Shown here in pieces: positions 35,432 to 49,134 of a DNA stretch of 64,000 bases (position 1 is its first letter; every line of letters begins with the position of its first letter). The position numbers and the translations under genes are program-made. The notes below the pieces were generated by a model. That model worked only from the letters and a program-made list of their open reading frames with translations. It was not told where the DNA came from and did no database searches. The stretch covers positions 1 through 64,000 of the forward strand of contig NW_022204038.1 of assembly GCF_007655135.1 (NCBI RefSeq). Direction: 5' to 3'. This DNA is from Punica granatum (Eukaryota > Streptophyta > Magnoliopsida > Myrtales > Lythraceae).

Positions 35432-38074
35432 CTAGGGCATGTGGAACAGCTCCTTTGCACCGCGAGGCCACACAACTTTGAGAGGTCCACTCCAGAAGAG
35501 GGCCGAGAGGAACTTGTTGGCGCTGTCGGACGGGTGAGCTCCATCGAACTACACTTACTTAGTCGGGTCATGGCAGAGGTTGAAACCGGCGGTGGTGTTA
35601 GCACATGTGAACGCCCCGTTGAAATGCCCGCTACTGCAGCATGCTGCCTGCCCTTCTTTGAAACCTTTGCAATGTGAAGAAAGCCGAAAGATTCGATCGA
35701 TTATGTTATTGCAGGCAAACCTCTCAAGTCTCGATATATAGCATTCACGAAGAAACACGACAATGAGCAAACTGTATATATACATATATCTGTACTAGAA
35801 GTTAGTGTGCCCGCAGAAAAAGTTTTCGAGTTCAAATTTTTTAATTGATAAGTTCATTAAATCTTTTTTTGCTCCGTTCTTGACATCATTCTCTAAAAAA
35901 TTCTTACTCGTTGCTGCGCACCATTTGATATAATTTTTGTTGTTCCTTTAAGATCTTTTAGAAGTTGGTTTTTTAGAGTACTGCATCAAGTAAAATTGTT
36001 CATAATAATTGACGAATGGATTATTTTATAGAGAAAGAATTTTAGTAATTATAATATCAAATGATAAAATTAATAAAAATGGTGAGGGGACAAAGAATAG
36101 AGAGGGAAAGTGGGGAAGGGAGAGAAAGGGGAAGAGAGAGAGAGAGAGAGAGTAGGGTAGATGGTATTTTTCGGTAGTAGGTTAGCTGGTATTTAATAAT
36201 TACATGGACTGACAAAATTATTCTTCTAATTTCTCCAAATTTGATGGCTATTATTCTTTTTACAATAGTATTTTTGAGAGAAGAAAAGTTAAACAAGCGG
36301 TTTTCTTCTTTCTTTTTGAATACTATAGACATAGATATAGACTGATATACATATAGTTATTAATGATATGAATGTGAAATATTACCATATTTCGGAGCGT
36401 AGTTGGTGATCGATGCAAGGGTAGAGAAGTAATCAAACAGAGAATATTTGAATCCGGGCAACGTCTTCTCTAGCTTCCGGAGGACATTCGACATTGCTGT
36501 GTTGTGCATTTTGGCGAGACTCATGACTTCATGACTGCAGCCCTCAGCTCCCGGGCTGACCCTGGTCGCCGGCATGCAACCCAGTGGCCCCACGGCCTGG
36601 AAAAGGAATTTCCTCCCGCCCATCGCGTACACTTTCTGCGGAACCAATCACCAGATCTTATACATGATAAGTATGCATACCGCACTTGATATGATGGAAG
36701 CGACCATGACATCTAGACAAGCTTGACTAGCATAATTCTGAGCTTAGCTATAACACTATAAATATATGTCTTCGATTAGCTTGAGTCCTTCCATGTGCAG
36801 AAACATTAATAGTGGCTAGTAATGGGTTCGGGATCTGGGTCTCGGACCTAGAACAGTTAGTTGCAAGTGCAAGTACCGGATGGGGAATGCTCGCTTCTTA
36901 CCTTGACCGTGGATGTGATATTGCCGAGCACTATGGTCACGTACTCTTTCTTTTCAGAGTCCGTGAGAGGGACTTCGCCCGGTTTTGGATTGCCGACCTT
37001 CATGTAATCGTTCCCTCCCATGCTGAGCAAGTAGACGGCCTTAGACAGCAACTCTTGGGTCTTCTTACGACCCTCCTGCTGCTGCAGCTTCTTCTTCACA
37101 TGTTCGAAGTAGCTCAGCTGCAGCTTCAGGAATATCTGTTAATTAATTAACCGAGATCACATCAGATTATCAGAACGAGAATGCTGCAATTCGATTACGG
37201 TCCATTAAGTCGTAATTAAGCACTGCAGAGAGACAGTTGAATTCTTGTATTTTTTTTTTTGGGGGGAATAAGCCTTCTGGGAACAGTAATAACAGGAAAC
37301 CTTCCTGATATGATCACGGGCCTCGTCTGGCCAATAGGCTGTATCTTTAGTTCATCTCGCTGACCTGAGACCGTTAACTTGTGACATCGACCCATACAAA
37401 AGGCACGAATGAGAAGTAAATCCTGAAATATGACTAGCTCACGTCACTCTATAAGTAAACCTTCAATTTCATCAGAAAAGATGTTTACCGCATGGGGACT
37501 ATTTTCGGCAAGTACCCCAGCTCCAGCCGACGCAAAATTTGCTCCATTGGTGTAATTGGTGAACCCGGGTTCCAAGTACGGTTTGATGAATGGCATATTC
37601 GCATACTGAGCTGCAAAAACACCAAAATCCAACTGTAAATATCGTCCGGATTCACGATAATTTTTAGCTTAATCTGGGCGATGGTCTTGTAATTCTGGAA
37701 GATTTCCGGATTCTCTGTTTGCATTCACTTTCCTTTTCCAAAATAAAAAAAAAGACTAAAAATTGGTCCCAAATTTTAAACTGCATTAATTTTTGAGTAA
37801 AATTCTCCAAATCATGAACTTTTTCCGTTCACAAGACTAGAATCCGAGGTCTTATTTAAGGGGAAAAAACTCATCTTGAGCCAATCCATGTTTGGTTCCT
37901 ACTGCACTTTTAGCTTATGCATACATGAATGCTTTCCGGAAAACAAGAACTGGAAAACGCGAAGAGAAAGCACTCCAGATTCGACAAATACCATAAAAAC
38001 AGACGTGAAAACGCGAAGGTCATCGGGTTTGTGGGTAATGTTGTTACCTAAGAAGTCCGGAACTAATCGGTCAT
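35432..38074 (-). pseudogene. GDSL esterase/lipase pseudogene, copy C
   Basis: Near-identical to copy A but inactive. Exons 2-5 are at 37489-37610, 36902-37135, 36386-36635 and 35432-35664 with splice sites kept. Of exon 1 only about 26 bases remain (38048-38074, end of RLVPDFL). Signal peptide, GDS motif with the catalytic serine, start codon and TATA box are gone, joined instead to sequence equal to 9330 in copy A. In exon 5 the codons for Tyr318 and Trp320 of copy A are stops (TAA at 35555-35557, TAG at 35549-35551), just before the Asp/His motif. The remaining exons differ from A by only a few bases, so decay is recent. A transcript could exist only from a new promoter. Confidence 0.93.
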
Positions 38075-38294
38075 TGCGAAGGTGACTTTCCCTCTTGATC
38101 TGTTTTATCTTCATGATTTATTTCCTCTCATAAATTTGAAATATTAAATGGCACCATATGATGATCCCATGGCGCCTATTATCTAGTATCTACTTAATTT
38201 ATTTTTCCTCTCTCTCTCTCTGTTTTTTAAATTAACTCCATTGACTGCTTCTAATTTCCTTTTCTAGACATAAGACGAAACCCATGGAATGAGA

Positions 38295-40881
38295 TAGGGG
38301 TGATCGGTTCCGGATACCTTGTTTTTTTTCACGATACCCGGACCCTACCCTATATGGGATCGGTTCCAAGATTTTGGATCCGGACCCTACCCTGTTGAAT
38401 CCTGGAACCGGAACCTACCCAGAATCTGTATTATACCACAGGTTCCGGGTACGCTGTTGGAACCTGTAATTTTTTTTGTCTCGTAAATAAAATAGAAAAT
38501 ATCACACCCATAATCAGTAATTGGCAAGGCCTGTCGAAGCCCCCAAAATAAAATCGGTTTCTCCAAAACTTGTAGTAAGAAAAGGGCGAGAGCCGAGTCG
38601 AAATCCCAAAGGAGGCTAAAGGATTCTCTAAACCAATGAGCTTGCAAAGTAACAATAGGGGAATTTTGATAATCAAGAAACTAAATTGCAGCAAAAACAA
38701 TTTAAAAGTGCAAGGGAGATTGAGTAATCAATAATCGAGAGACGTATGACTTAAGTTCGAAAACCACCTAGCGTTTGGTTGATTATAGAAGCATCAGAAT
38801 GTAAATTTCAACAGCTAAGATTCGATTCCTGCGACCGCAAGGAATCAACTAGCATCTAAATTCTAACTAGTCAAAACACCGTCTAACTAGTAAGTTCATC
38901 AACTAGTTAACAAGGTATCAACCGATTCCCTAATTAACTAAGCGACAGCTTTAAGCGCAAGGATGCCTTAACCCGAGCGATTAATCGATTCATCAATTAA
39001 TTGACTCGTCCTATTATTCTCTAACCAATTAAGGCAGCAACTACCGTTTGTTCCTAATTAGTCTTGCTTCGAATCGATTTCTACAAACACCGTAGTAGTC
39101 GTCGATAAGCTAATTTACAAATATCCTATTCACAACAATGAGAGAATACTTGTAATGATGACATCCAAGAATAAATAAGTGCTGAAATCGAAATATTAAA
39201 ACCTGCTCCTCACAACCAAACCGTGAGGTTTCCGTTCTCAAGTCAAACGAAACGAATTAGCCACGCATGGCTATACAAGAATCCATGAAAACTGAGGATC
39301 GTTGGAGGAACACTCCGCAGCCGCCAGCCTCCTCTCCAAGTTTCTCTCCACAGAAAAACTAAACTTCCAGAAGACCCTAAACCTAGATGATCCATAGGTT
39401 TTTATATCTCCCTAAAAAATAGGAAACAAATAATAAACATATCTTAAAAGATTTTCTAAAAAACTCCCATTGTAACTGAAAGGGAATCCTAAGATTTGCA
39501 AATAAATCGAGAATTGATTCTAAACTCCCTCTTGGATCGGTTGTGCACGATGTGCACCACTAACCAGAAGTCCTTGTATCCTTGCAAGTTCCATCTTGAT
39601 ACTTCAATGGTCTCCAATTCATCTCGAACATGCATCAAATTGCCTTCAATTCTTTTCTTGCACAAGTTTTCCTAGAAATCGTCATCCAAGCATCAGATAC
39701 CATGAAAACAACATAAAACCGAGTCTAAATTTTACCCATTTCATGGACAAATCCTCTCTTATCAGTAATCACGGTAAATATAATATCGACATAAATTTAG
39801 ATTAATCCACAACAATAAAAAATAATGTCTCATCAATCCATCCATAATACGATCTCACATAACAAAATGTTAGAGCCGATTCGCCCTGCAGCTGAATATC
39901 TAAAAGAACCATTTCCAAAGTCCCTTAGCGGGAACAAAAGCTTACACCTTTTACTACCAGAAATCTTTGATCTCTTCGTATTTGAGATTCTGTCAGTCGA
40001 ATTCGATCTCAACTTAACAACACTACTACATCGTGCAGAGTTGTATGAGAGGATTTCCATACCCCGATGCGTCGTCTGACGACTATCGACATCAAAGAAA
40101 ACAAAATCAGTGATTTTTCTCTGTAGAAGATAAGTAGCATGGACACTGAAACGAAATGAAGCAATAGATCAACGGAAATCGAATTCGACAAAAGAAAAAA
40201 ACAAAGAAAAAAAACTGACTTTGCTAGCTCAAGGAGGTCTCAGTTCGTTCATCTCGTTTCATGTTCTGATTAGCTAAATAGAGATTCATGGAGCGACAAA
40301 ATTGAAATCAGGAGAAAGCAACTAAAACCAGCAGCAGAGGAGATCAGAACAGAGGAGCCGACACATGATTTAGCTTGCTCAGCAGTCGAACTAAGAGCAG
40401 TAGGAACAGCAGAGGAGTCTAGAGTGATTCGGAGACAAGAGATGAGGCAAAATCTCACCGGTAAAGAGAGATTCAAGGAGAGTCGGAGCCGGAGAGTCGG
40501 AGACGAAAGGCGAGCGGCGGAGAGGAACTGCAGGGAGAGGGAGTACAGAGTCGATTTAGGGTTGAAGACTATAACGGCTGAGAGGCTGAGACGAAAGCTG
40601 AGCTTTACCTTGTTCCTTCATGTCTTCCCGATCCGACTAATACTGAGGGTAACTTTACCTTCCTTTTTTTTTTAAGTAATTACCATCCGGTTTCGGATTC
40701 CGATTCCGATTTCGGTTTTGGATACCCCATAGGCTGGAACCGGAACCGAAACCGGATTTCACCGGTTCTTTATTTTGATACCCGGACCCTACCCTATTTT
40801 CAATACGAGCTACCCGGACCCTACCCTACCGGGTAGGTTCTGACCGGTTCCGGGTATACTCGGTATCCGTGCACACCCCTA
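38295..40881. mobile_element. hAT-like family member 2, target duplication GAATGAGA
   Basis: Begins TAGGGGTGATCGGTTCCGG, ends TGCACACCCCTA, flanked by GAATGAGA at 38287-38294 and 40882-40889. Copy 1 has the empty site with a single GAATGAGA (about 9536), so insertion followed the duplication (or is haplotype-specific). Subterminal zones are packed with ACCCGGACCCTACCC and GGAACCGGAACC motifs. Without the nested insertion at 38522-39764 the element is about 1.34 kb. No transposase frame was seen in the remaining interior (39770-40670). Confidence 0.92.
38522..39764. mobile_element. Solo-LTR-like insertion nested in the hAT element
   Basis: Starts TGGCAAGG and ends TTATCA, flanked by GTAAT on both sides (38517-38521 and 39765-39769). 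The two sister hAT elements have the empty site ATCAGTAATCA (near 27984 and 59162), proving this block was inserted. TG...CA ends plus a 5-bp duplication fit an LTR. No reverse transcriptase or primer-binding site is seen. The termini pair poorly beyond TG/CA, so the class is probable rather than certain. Confidence 0.65.
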
Positions 40882-40949
40882 GAATGAGATAGATAAATAT
40901 AGGAGTACAAAGAATCTCACTGATGAAAATGGAGATCACATCAACTTAA

Positions 40950-41230
40950 GTTTGGTTTTTAAATAAAGATTTTATTCTATCCCACTCAACTTTATTTTTA
41001 TCCAAATTTAACATTATTATTATTACTATTTTATCTTTTTCTTTTATTTAATAATAACTTCTCACTCATACTTTTTCATAATCATTTTTATCATTAATTT
41101 TTTAATAATAAATTTTTCATCTATTTTTACATCTATATATTTTGCAATACTCGTAATAATTGTTGTTTTGTCTTTTCTTATTTCAAAGAGTGAATAGAGT
41201 AAAATACCCAATCCTAGTCTAAAACCAAAC
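40950..41230. mobile_element. MITE with GTTTGGTTTT ends (copy 2)
   Basis: Counterpart of 9607-9884 with a few substitutions; same inverted ends. Confidence 0.55.
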
Positions 41231-42396
41231 ACAAAAGGTCGAAGACAATGCGACTCCAACTTCTTTTAATTTTAATAACTTGGAAAAGAAGACAGGTAAT
41301 GAGACACTATATAAATGGCTATGGACCACAAATAAGTATGTACGACATATATTTATCGTGTGAGAATGATATACTAAGAGCTCTCCTTTTTTTTCGGTGA
41401 ATTAGTAAGAGTTCAATTTACATTTTTTTTTATAGGTAACTCAATTTACATGTTGAAAGTGTGTAGTAACAAGCAATGAATCCAGATCGATGAATCTAAA
41501 GGATAAAAAGGGTATTATGACCAGCTTAAAAATTATTTTGTTAACTTTCGTATTTTTATAATTTTGAAAATTTTATGGTATTAACAACTTTCTGCCCTGC
41601 TTTTCTAAGTTATATATCTTGTCTCTCTAAGTTGGAATGAGTTGTACTAAGTTCTTTCCTCTTTCATTTGATTACAGCAGTAATGATCCATTAAAAGAAA
41701 AAATAACAGGATAAGCCCGATTCATATGTTGAAAGTGGGCCGACCTGCCTCGATCTAAATTAGTCAGAATTCGTTGAACTTTTGCATATCGGGATATACA
41801 CAAAAAACAAAGGCAGGGTAAGTTTGAAATATCAAATGGGACCACGTGTGGTGATCTTGTGGTGATCTCGTGGTGTTCGTTATCTAGTATATATTAACTT
41901 TATTTGTTTTTCTACTTTCTATTTTTTTTTCAAATTAATGCCGTTGGCTACTTTTCATTTCTTTTAGGTTTCAAACGAGACCCATGGTCTTAAAATGGGA
42001 GAGAGAGAAAACTATAGAAGCATAGAGAATGTTACTAGTTAGAATGGAGATCAAGAACTCTTGGTCTTAGGTCGAAGATAATGTGATTCCAATTGCTTTT
42101 AATTTTAATAAGTTGGGATTTGGGAAAGAAGACAGGCAGTGGAATGTATAAATGGCTACGGACCACAATAAATATGGTAAGACATATACGTGGCAGTGAT
42201 ATAGTGAGAGCTTAATTCACATGTTCAAATTGTATAGTATAAAGAAGCAATGAGTCCCAGATCCAGCTAAAGGATAAAAAGAGAATTATGACAAGCTTAA
42301 AGGTTATTAAATTTCGTACTTTTATAGTAGGTAGGATTTCCTTAGGTATAAACATAAATTTCATTATATAACGACTTGTTTGAAACAATTTGTTCC

Positions 42397-42573
42397 GTTT
42401 GGTTTCGCAGTTAAAATCACAAAAATTTTAATTTTAACTTTAACTCAATACACTACCCAACAAAAATACACATTTTTCAAGTAAAAAATTTTAACTTTAA
42501 CTCAATACACTACACAATCATTTGTCATTTTCCACAATTAAAATCAAAATTATTTTAATTCTGAAACCAAACG
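42397..42573. mobile_element. Short MITE with GTTTGGTTT ends (copy 2)
   Basis: Counterpart of 11113-11294 with a shorter internal TTTAACTTTAAC repeat. Confidence 0.5.
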
Positions 42574-42819
42574 CACCAATCAAAATCGAAGTTTTATGGT
42601 ATCTAACTTTCTGCCCTTCTTTTCTAAATTATGTATCGTGTGACTGTCATATTGTAAGAGCTCAATTCACATGTTAAAAATGTGTTGTTATAAACAAGCA
42701 ATGAGTCCAAATACATCTAAAGGATAAAAAGGAAATTACGACAAGCCTATGTTATAGCTTCTTTCTGTAGCCAAGAATGGAAGGGTGGGGAGGGACAGGG
42801 AGGGAAATAAAATCCCCTT

Positions 42820-43117
42820 GTTTGGTTTACATAATAAGTAAGTGATGGGGAAGGATAAGTTACCCCTCTAAATTACCCTTTATTTGGATAAGCTAAATAT
42901 TAGGAAGGATTGGTCATATGATATAGTTTTTTTTTTTTTTGTTTTACCAATCCCTCCAATGGTGGATTTGGAAAAATAAGGGTCTGAAAGGGGTTTGGTG
43001 GGTCTCACTACGCGTCCATAACCCTCTCCTTCCCTTAAAAACAAATATCCAAACATGAGATTTGGTCCCTCTCACTTCCTCTCCTTTCCCAGTCGCTCCT
43101 AATCTCTCAATCCAAAC
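42820..43117. mobile_element. MITE with TTGTTTGG ends, unrearranged form
   Basis: 298 bases from GTTTGGTTTAC to AATCCAAAC. Shows the structure that is interrupted and partly doubled in copy 1 (12142-12776). Confidence 0.55.
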
Positions 43118-43159
43118 AATTCCTGAAGATTAGTTCGTTAAATTCGTACGGTAGAATTT

Positions 43160-43460
43160 CCCTACGTGTCCTTATAAATTTCATTATATAAAGATTTTTT
43201 TGAAAGTTTCCTTTCAAAATAATGTGTACGATATATATTTGTTTGAAACAAATTGATTACAATAGTTAGTAATGATCCATTAAAGTTTTAACGGGGAACG
43301 GGGAGAGGCTGCATGCATCGGCAACATAATGAGTGAGGACGCCCCCATCACCTTGGACTTCCCATGCGACCACGTCTGTGTCTTAGTGGACAACTCTAGC
43401 ATTGTCACCAAGTTCCCCTACGATCCGCTAATGTCTCATGTTACCAAATATAGTTTTAGA
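43160..43460 (+). pseudogene. Unidentified short coding-like relic (copy 2)
   Basis: Counterpart of 12822-13110; the GC-rich part around 43330-43440 reads TLDFPCDHVCVLVDNSSIV. No recognised family, no full frame. Confidence 0.3.
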
Positions 43461-44264
43461 CATATGTTCACGTGTTGTGCGAGTATATAAAAAATTAATA
43501 AAATTTAGTTTATTCGATTTCTTCTTTAAGAATCTTTTAATTTACGTAGGCAACTCTTTTCCGAAATTATCTTTGATACTTCCATTCACGATGGATGATT
43601 TTTTTTTTTAAAATTTATGAAGGGGACGGCCCTAATGTTGTGTTGGCAAAGCCAACTTCTTGGCTTCCCCATCGAGTCGAGCAGCCTCGAATAGCTCGGC
43701 AGCCGCCGGAATAGTGTTTATTTAGGTTTAGGAAAAAAAAAAGCATTGGCTATTCAGTCCAAATTAGGGAGTTGCTCGTTGTCCCATGCAAGAAATAACG
43801 CATTTGAACCGAGCTTCTGGTTTTTCTCTAAAAACTCGGAAGGTTCCGCCATTGTAAAATTTTTCCAAAAATTGTTAATATCTTATATATACTTTATGCA
43901 TAAAATGTAGAAAATGCCTTTCCATTATACTATATACGTACTTAGAATGTAGAATGCATGGGACGAATAGGGTGGGATTCCCCACTTTTAAAAAAAAAAA
44001 TTATTTAAAAAAAAACTATCATTGTCATCTTCCGAATTTCAATTTTTCCTGTCATGTCACAGTGCTTTGTAATTATAACTTACTCGAGAAAAGCTCTTAC
44101 GTTGCGATGGATTAATTTCAATATAACATGATATATCAATTTCTTGTTTAGGTTATATGTTAAGTTATGATGTTGGCGTTATTATCACTTATTTTATTAT
44201 CTATAGTACGATTTCCACACAAGTACGCTATGATTAGAGCGTACCGATTCCACCCTCACCATAC

Positions 44265-44690
44265 ATCTTTATCGGTGCTCTTGAAGCTTGATTTTAATCG
44301 GAAAAAGTAATTCACACCTCGATTGAATTTCACTTGGAATTTACATACGTCAGCGAATTTGATAGGATCTTGCTTTCTAAACGGAAAATTATTGACAACA
44401 CATCTAAGGTTGACATATTGAGTTGAGCTTAGTGTTGTCCAAAAAAAAAAAAAAAGAAGATGCGAAAATAGGCAAAGATACCTTGTATGGTAAAATGATC
44501 AATCTGATCTCTATCAAGAGTGTGCAATCAGTAGTGTAGGCCCCGTTGATGTAAATGAGGTCTGGCTCCCTTCCAATACACCGACCCAAAACCCACTTCG
44601 TCCATACGCAGGACCGACGCGACGTCCTTGTGGTCCGTACACTTGTTGTGTGTTACGTCATCTTGCTGCGTGGTCGTGCCTGGGTCTTTA
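44265..44690 (-). pseudogene. Unidentified gene relic (copy 2)
   Basis: Counterpart of 13905-14335, with a longer A-run at about 44440 and small substitutions. Not a functional frame. Confidence 0.35.
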
Positions 44691-44733
44691 CAACAGTTGT
44701 TGGATATGGAAAATGTGCTTTATGAGTTTCACG

Positions 44734-45416
44734 AAGGGTGTAAATAAAACGAGACTATTCGCAAATCGTTCGGGCTCGGTTAGATGAAAACTTGAGTTCA
44801 ACTCGCTTTTATTAAGCCCGAGCTGAGCTCGGGCTCCAACTCGCTAGCTAAATAAGTCAAGCAGAGCTTAATAGTATTCGGCTCGTGAAACTGAGTCTGA
44901 ATGAACTTTTATTATCATCATCATCGTCGTCGTCATCATCATCATCATTGACTTAATATATTGATTTTAATCCTTTTATGGACGAAACTCTAATAGTATT
45001 TTCGTATCATTAAACGTAGTATTTTAATTGATCTCCATGTGATTTAAATTTGAGTACTATCGAGTTGCAATTGGTATTTTTGAATTATATTTTACATGAT
45101 ATTATTATTTTGTAATTTAGTTTATAGTTTTTTTGAGCCTAAATGAGCTTGAGCTCAAGCATAAGCCCGAGCTGAGCCCGACCTTTCTATTGAACTTGGC
45201 CCATTGGCTGAGCCTCACACGAGTCGAGCTCGAGCCCGAGCCCGAGCCCGAGCTCGAGTCTGAGCCTTTGATTTGTCTAACTAGCCGAGCTCAAACTAAG
45301 GCTTTCAAGCTAGATCAAGATCAAGCTCAAGCTCAAACTTGAGCCTGAGAAAAGTTTGACGAGTCCAAACTTGAACCTTGTATATTCGGGTTTGGCTTGG
45401 CTCGTTTGCACCCTTA
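44734..45416. mobile_element. hAT-like element (copy 2 of 14397-15083)
   Basis: Same ends and the same flanks GTTTCACG/GTTTCACA. The frame at 45133-45342 with alternating Glu/Pro comes from the GAGCCCGAG subterminal repeats and is not a protein gene. Confidence 0.78.
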
Positions 45417-45864
45417 GTTTCACATATCAAACTCATCTGATAATTTAAAGTACCACATGGAACCATGGTCTTAGAATGAGATTGATAGCGAGGAAAATAT
45501 AGACACATATAGTTTTACCATTAGAATAAAGATTAGATCTATTGGTCTCAAGTTGAAGATAATGATGTAGAGGCCCAGATAATTTTATAACCGAGATTAA
45601 ATCTATTAGCCTAAGTTGAAGATAATGTGATCCAACTACTTTTAATTTTTTTTTTGTTACAAAGGAGACTCAATGCTTAGTACAATGAAAGAGAAATTTT
45701 AAATAGTTAATAAATGAACACGGATAATTCTACTAGATATTGAACCTGCAATCTCTAAGTCAACATGTGAGGGCTTGCGTCACTATGCTACATATATATT
45801 TTTGGCTACTTTTGATTTTAATAACTTAAAAAAGAATACATATAGTGGTCTATAGCCATTTGTA

Positions 45865-48800
45865 TCTATATCTGTACTAATATCAAGTAAGAAGGAGGGT
45901 TTCGTTTAACTTTCCTTTCAGCAAAACCCCATAATGCAATAACTATAATTAAAAGGGCAAAATATATAAGATGGCCCAACGTTTGCACTTTGTTTCAAAC
46001 TTAGCACTACTTTTAAATATTTATTACATATATAAAAGTTTGGAGCTCATTATTGTATTTCTTCACATTTCAAAATTCTCATTTTACCTTTCAATGTATG
46101 TAAACAATTTCTTAATTCTTATTTTATCGATTCAATGTATGTGAACATCTTCCTAGACTCTATTCACTCATTCAATGTATGAATACATATTTTCTACATG
46201 GCCATTTGTATTAATGTCCGTTGAAAGAAAATATAATGCATACCTAAATCATTGAAGTATTTTTTTCACTTACGGCTACCAATAATTATGCCTCCTAAAT
46301 CACAATTTAGATCATGGTACCTCCCCAATTCAAAAAGACATGCAGCATATATAATACCTCTTTATCACTATTTTAATAAAAAAAAAAACCCTTTCAACTT
46401 TGAAAAGCATGAACCTATATCCCTTTATATGTCTATTTAATTATACTTTTATAACATATGACCGCATATATCTTTTCATGTAAATTATATCTTACGCACT
46501 AATCATCAATTTTTAAATGCATTTTCTTCATTAATAATATATATGTATACATATATATATACTAATTATAAAAGTATGAAGCTCCTTTTGGTTTCTCCAC
46601 ATTTTTTTTTTCATTTAACCCCTTTTATTTTTCTTTTCCCACTTTTATAATTCATAATCGGACTCTTATATCAAATTAGTGCTTGTCTTTTTATGAAAAG
46701 TTGCCTTTTGCACAAAATAAATCTTATCATGCCTTTCTACTTCCTAGCAAAAGGTAATGGTGGCCCCTCATGGAAAGCCATTTAAATGTCATCAATTCTT
46801 GAAGTAACGGTAAGATTCCTTTCCACTCACAATAATAATTGAACTGCTCTCACTCTTCCCGGGAAATATAACAAGAAATTTTGAAGGGCTCTGCAACATT
46901 TACATGGAAGGTATCATTCTTCCAAATAGGGACGACTGTATGGTGAGTAATTTAAGCAACTTTTTCCCAACGTTTCGCAAATTTGGAGGACTCTTTATTT
47001 GAGAGAAGTATTTTCCTTAAAAAGAGATTGTCTGACAGAGAAGATCAAAATTTGATGAGGACATGCAGTAACAGCCGAAGATTAATTTTCCATAGGTTTG
47101 TGTCTAGTCTTGCTTCTATTTTTCAAAAGGTTTTGTTTTTCTTTTAAAATGTTTATATAGAGAAATAATGGTGTGACATAGTACATTGAAAATCTTTTGG
47201 GTTTAAATGAAAACATAAAATCATCCATTTTCTATTCCTCTCTTTGTTCTATTCCTCTCTCCATCCCTCTTTGTCTCATCTTTTTCTCTTTCTTTTGGTA
47301 AGCCACTGTTGCCGACATGATCGATGCTCATCGCACCCCACCTACTGCCACCATGATGTTGTCAGGATCATCATCCTGCCATCTCGTCGAGGCGATCTGA
47401 TATCTCACCGCCGAGGTCTTGTCACAGTGATCTAGGGCTCGTCATTGATCGTTGATGCGACGTAGTAGATGGGCTAGCAAGAGACTAAGCAGGAAAAGGT
47501 TTAATTGGTGCCAAGTTAACAACATAGATTCTGGAAGAGGTGAGTGCCTTAGAAAGGAAAGTTGGGAAGGGGGAGAGGAGAGGGGATGATTTTATATTTT
47601 GTAACATAATTTTTCCTCAATCTATGCTGACATGGCTGCTTTTGATTGGTGCCTGCGAAAGGTCCCCTTTAGGGAGCGAGAACATATATGTAATAGCGTG
47701 GGAGCGCGGAAGTAGCTGTACCCCCAGGATTGTGACGATCATTGGATGGAGAACATGATTAAAGGTGAATGTACATATGAAATTATACCTATTTATTTAT
47801 TTTATTAATTTCAAAGAGTTTTCAGGGAAAAAATTGAGGAGTTTCTATTTCCTTCTTTTTGGAAATTTTCCGTCTTATAACTTTTTAAACTGATTTTTTT
47901 GTTTATTTATTACTTGTAAGAGGGGCATTATATCTTATTCTTATTTGTTAATCGGGCACTTTTTTATCAGTTGTAAAATTAAACTTTAAATTCCAATGGT
48001 TGCTTATCTATCTTCGGAGGATAAACTATTGCATTTTTTCGTAGATTCGATCATTTATAATTATTCAACCGCATATTTTCATTTCCAAAGAGTTCATTGC
48101 ACTGATAGAATGGCGAAATAATATATTTTGCTGGAGAAAGCTTTTCTCTTTTTATTTAGATTTGCACCATATGATATCAAGAAGCTCAATAGGTTCCGAT
48201 AAATATAGGTTAGAGCCTAGATGATCTTTAAATACATTAGTCGCGTGGATGTATATGCTTTCATTATATAAAACTTGTTATGGGTAACGAATGGACACTT
48301 CATTGTGAGAAGAATGATTTCAAAATTTATATTTTGGTAGGTCTATATGTGGGCATGCATAAGTAAGGTATATCCCGAAATGATTATGATTGGGTCATAT
48401 AGATGGGAAGTCAATGTAAAGAAACTTTCAGCATTTCTGATAAATTATTGCCCGTAGAAATATAATCTACAATGAGTTCAAGGGTTTTCGACGAAATATT
48501 CACCATAATTTCATCTGATAATATGTCAAAATATTTTATAAATAAGATATTGTTCAAACAACTTACCAGTGAAAATATTGTCGGAAATAGATTGGAAAGT
48601 TCTCCCCAAAACAATTTACTAAAAATAAAAATATTTGTTAATGAAATTTTCATTGGAAAAATTGAACAAATATAGAGCTCATGGGTCATTTTTCTTGCAG
48701 AAAATTAATTTCTTGGAATAAAGTGGCATGCCATGAGGTTATTTGGTAAAAGACCACCGCTTGGTCTGATTCATTTCATTATAATTTTTAAAGTATAATT

Positions 48801-49134
48801 TCCAACAAAATTCAAATTTTATTTGATCTCACAAAATATTCAAATTAAGAAAATCAAATATTTTGTCAGAAAAAGTAGAAATTCTTTCCTTTTCTTTTAT
48901 GAATTTTCTATGAAAATTTTATTTTTTAAAAAAATTATCAAAAAGATTTTCAAGAGAAAAGAAGTGGATATCCAACGAAATATCCATGAAGAAGAGGAGA
49001 CTAACCTAGCCACTAAAACAAAGTCAATTTATATAATTTATTAATTACAATCATGTATAATAATAAAATAAATTTTAATTCTTATTTCATTAATATATCG
49101 TACTACGCGTGCAATGCACACGCTTGTCTACTAG
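45865..49134 (+). mobile_element. Helitron-like element (copy 2 of 15533-18801)
   Basis: The 3' end at 49105-49134 has hairpin GCGTGC-AAT-GCACAC then CTAG before T. Here the hairpin arms pair slightly better than in copy 1. 5' end uncertain as for copy 1. Confidence 0.5.

Noticed and set aside
36812..37150. 112-aa plus-strand open frame, partly shared at 7467-7730
   Set aside because: Antisense shadow of GDSL exon 3 and its intron borders; no domain.
45133..45342. Repetitive Glu/Pro peptide
   Set aside because: Translation of GAGCCCGAG subterminal repeats of a hAT element, not a protein gene.
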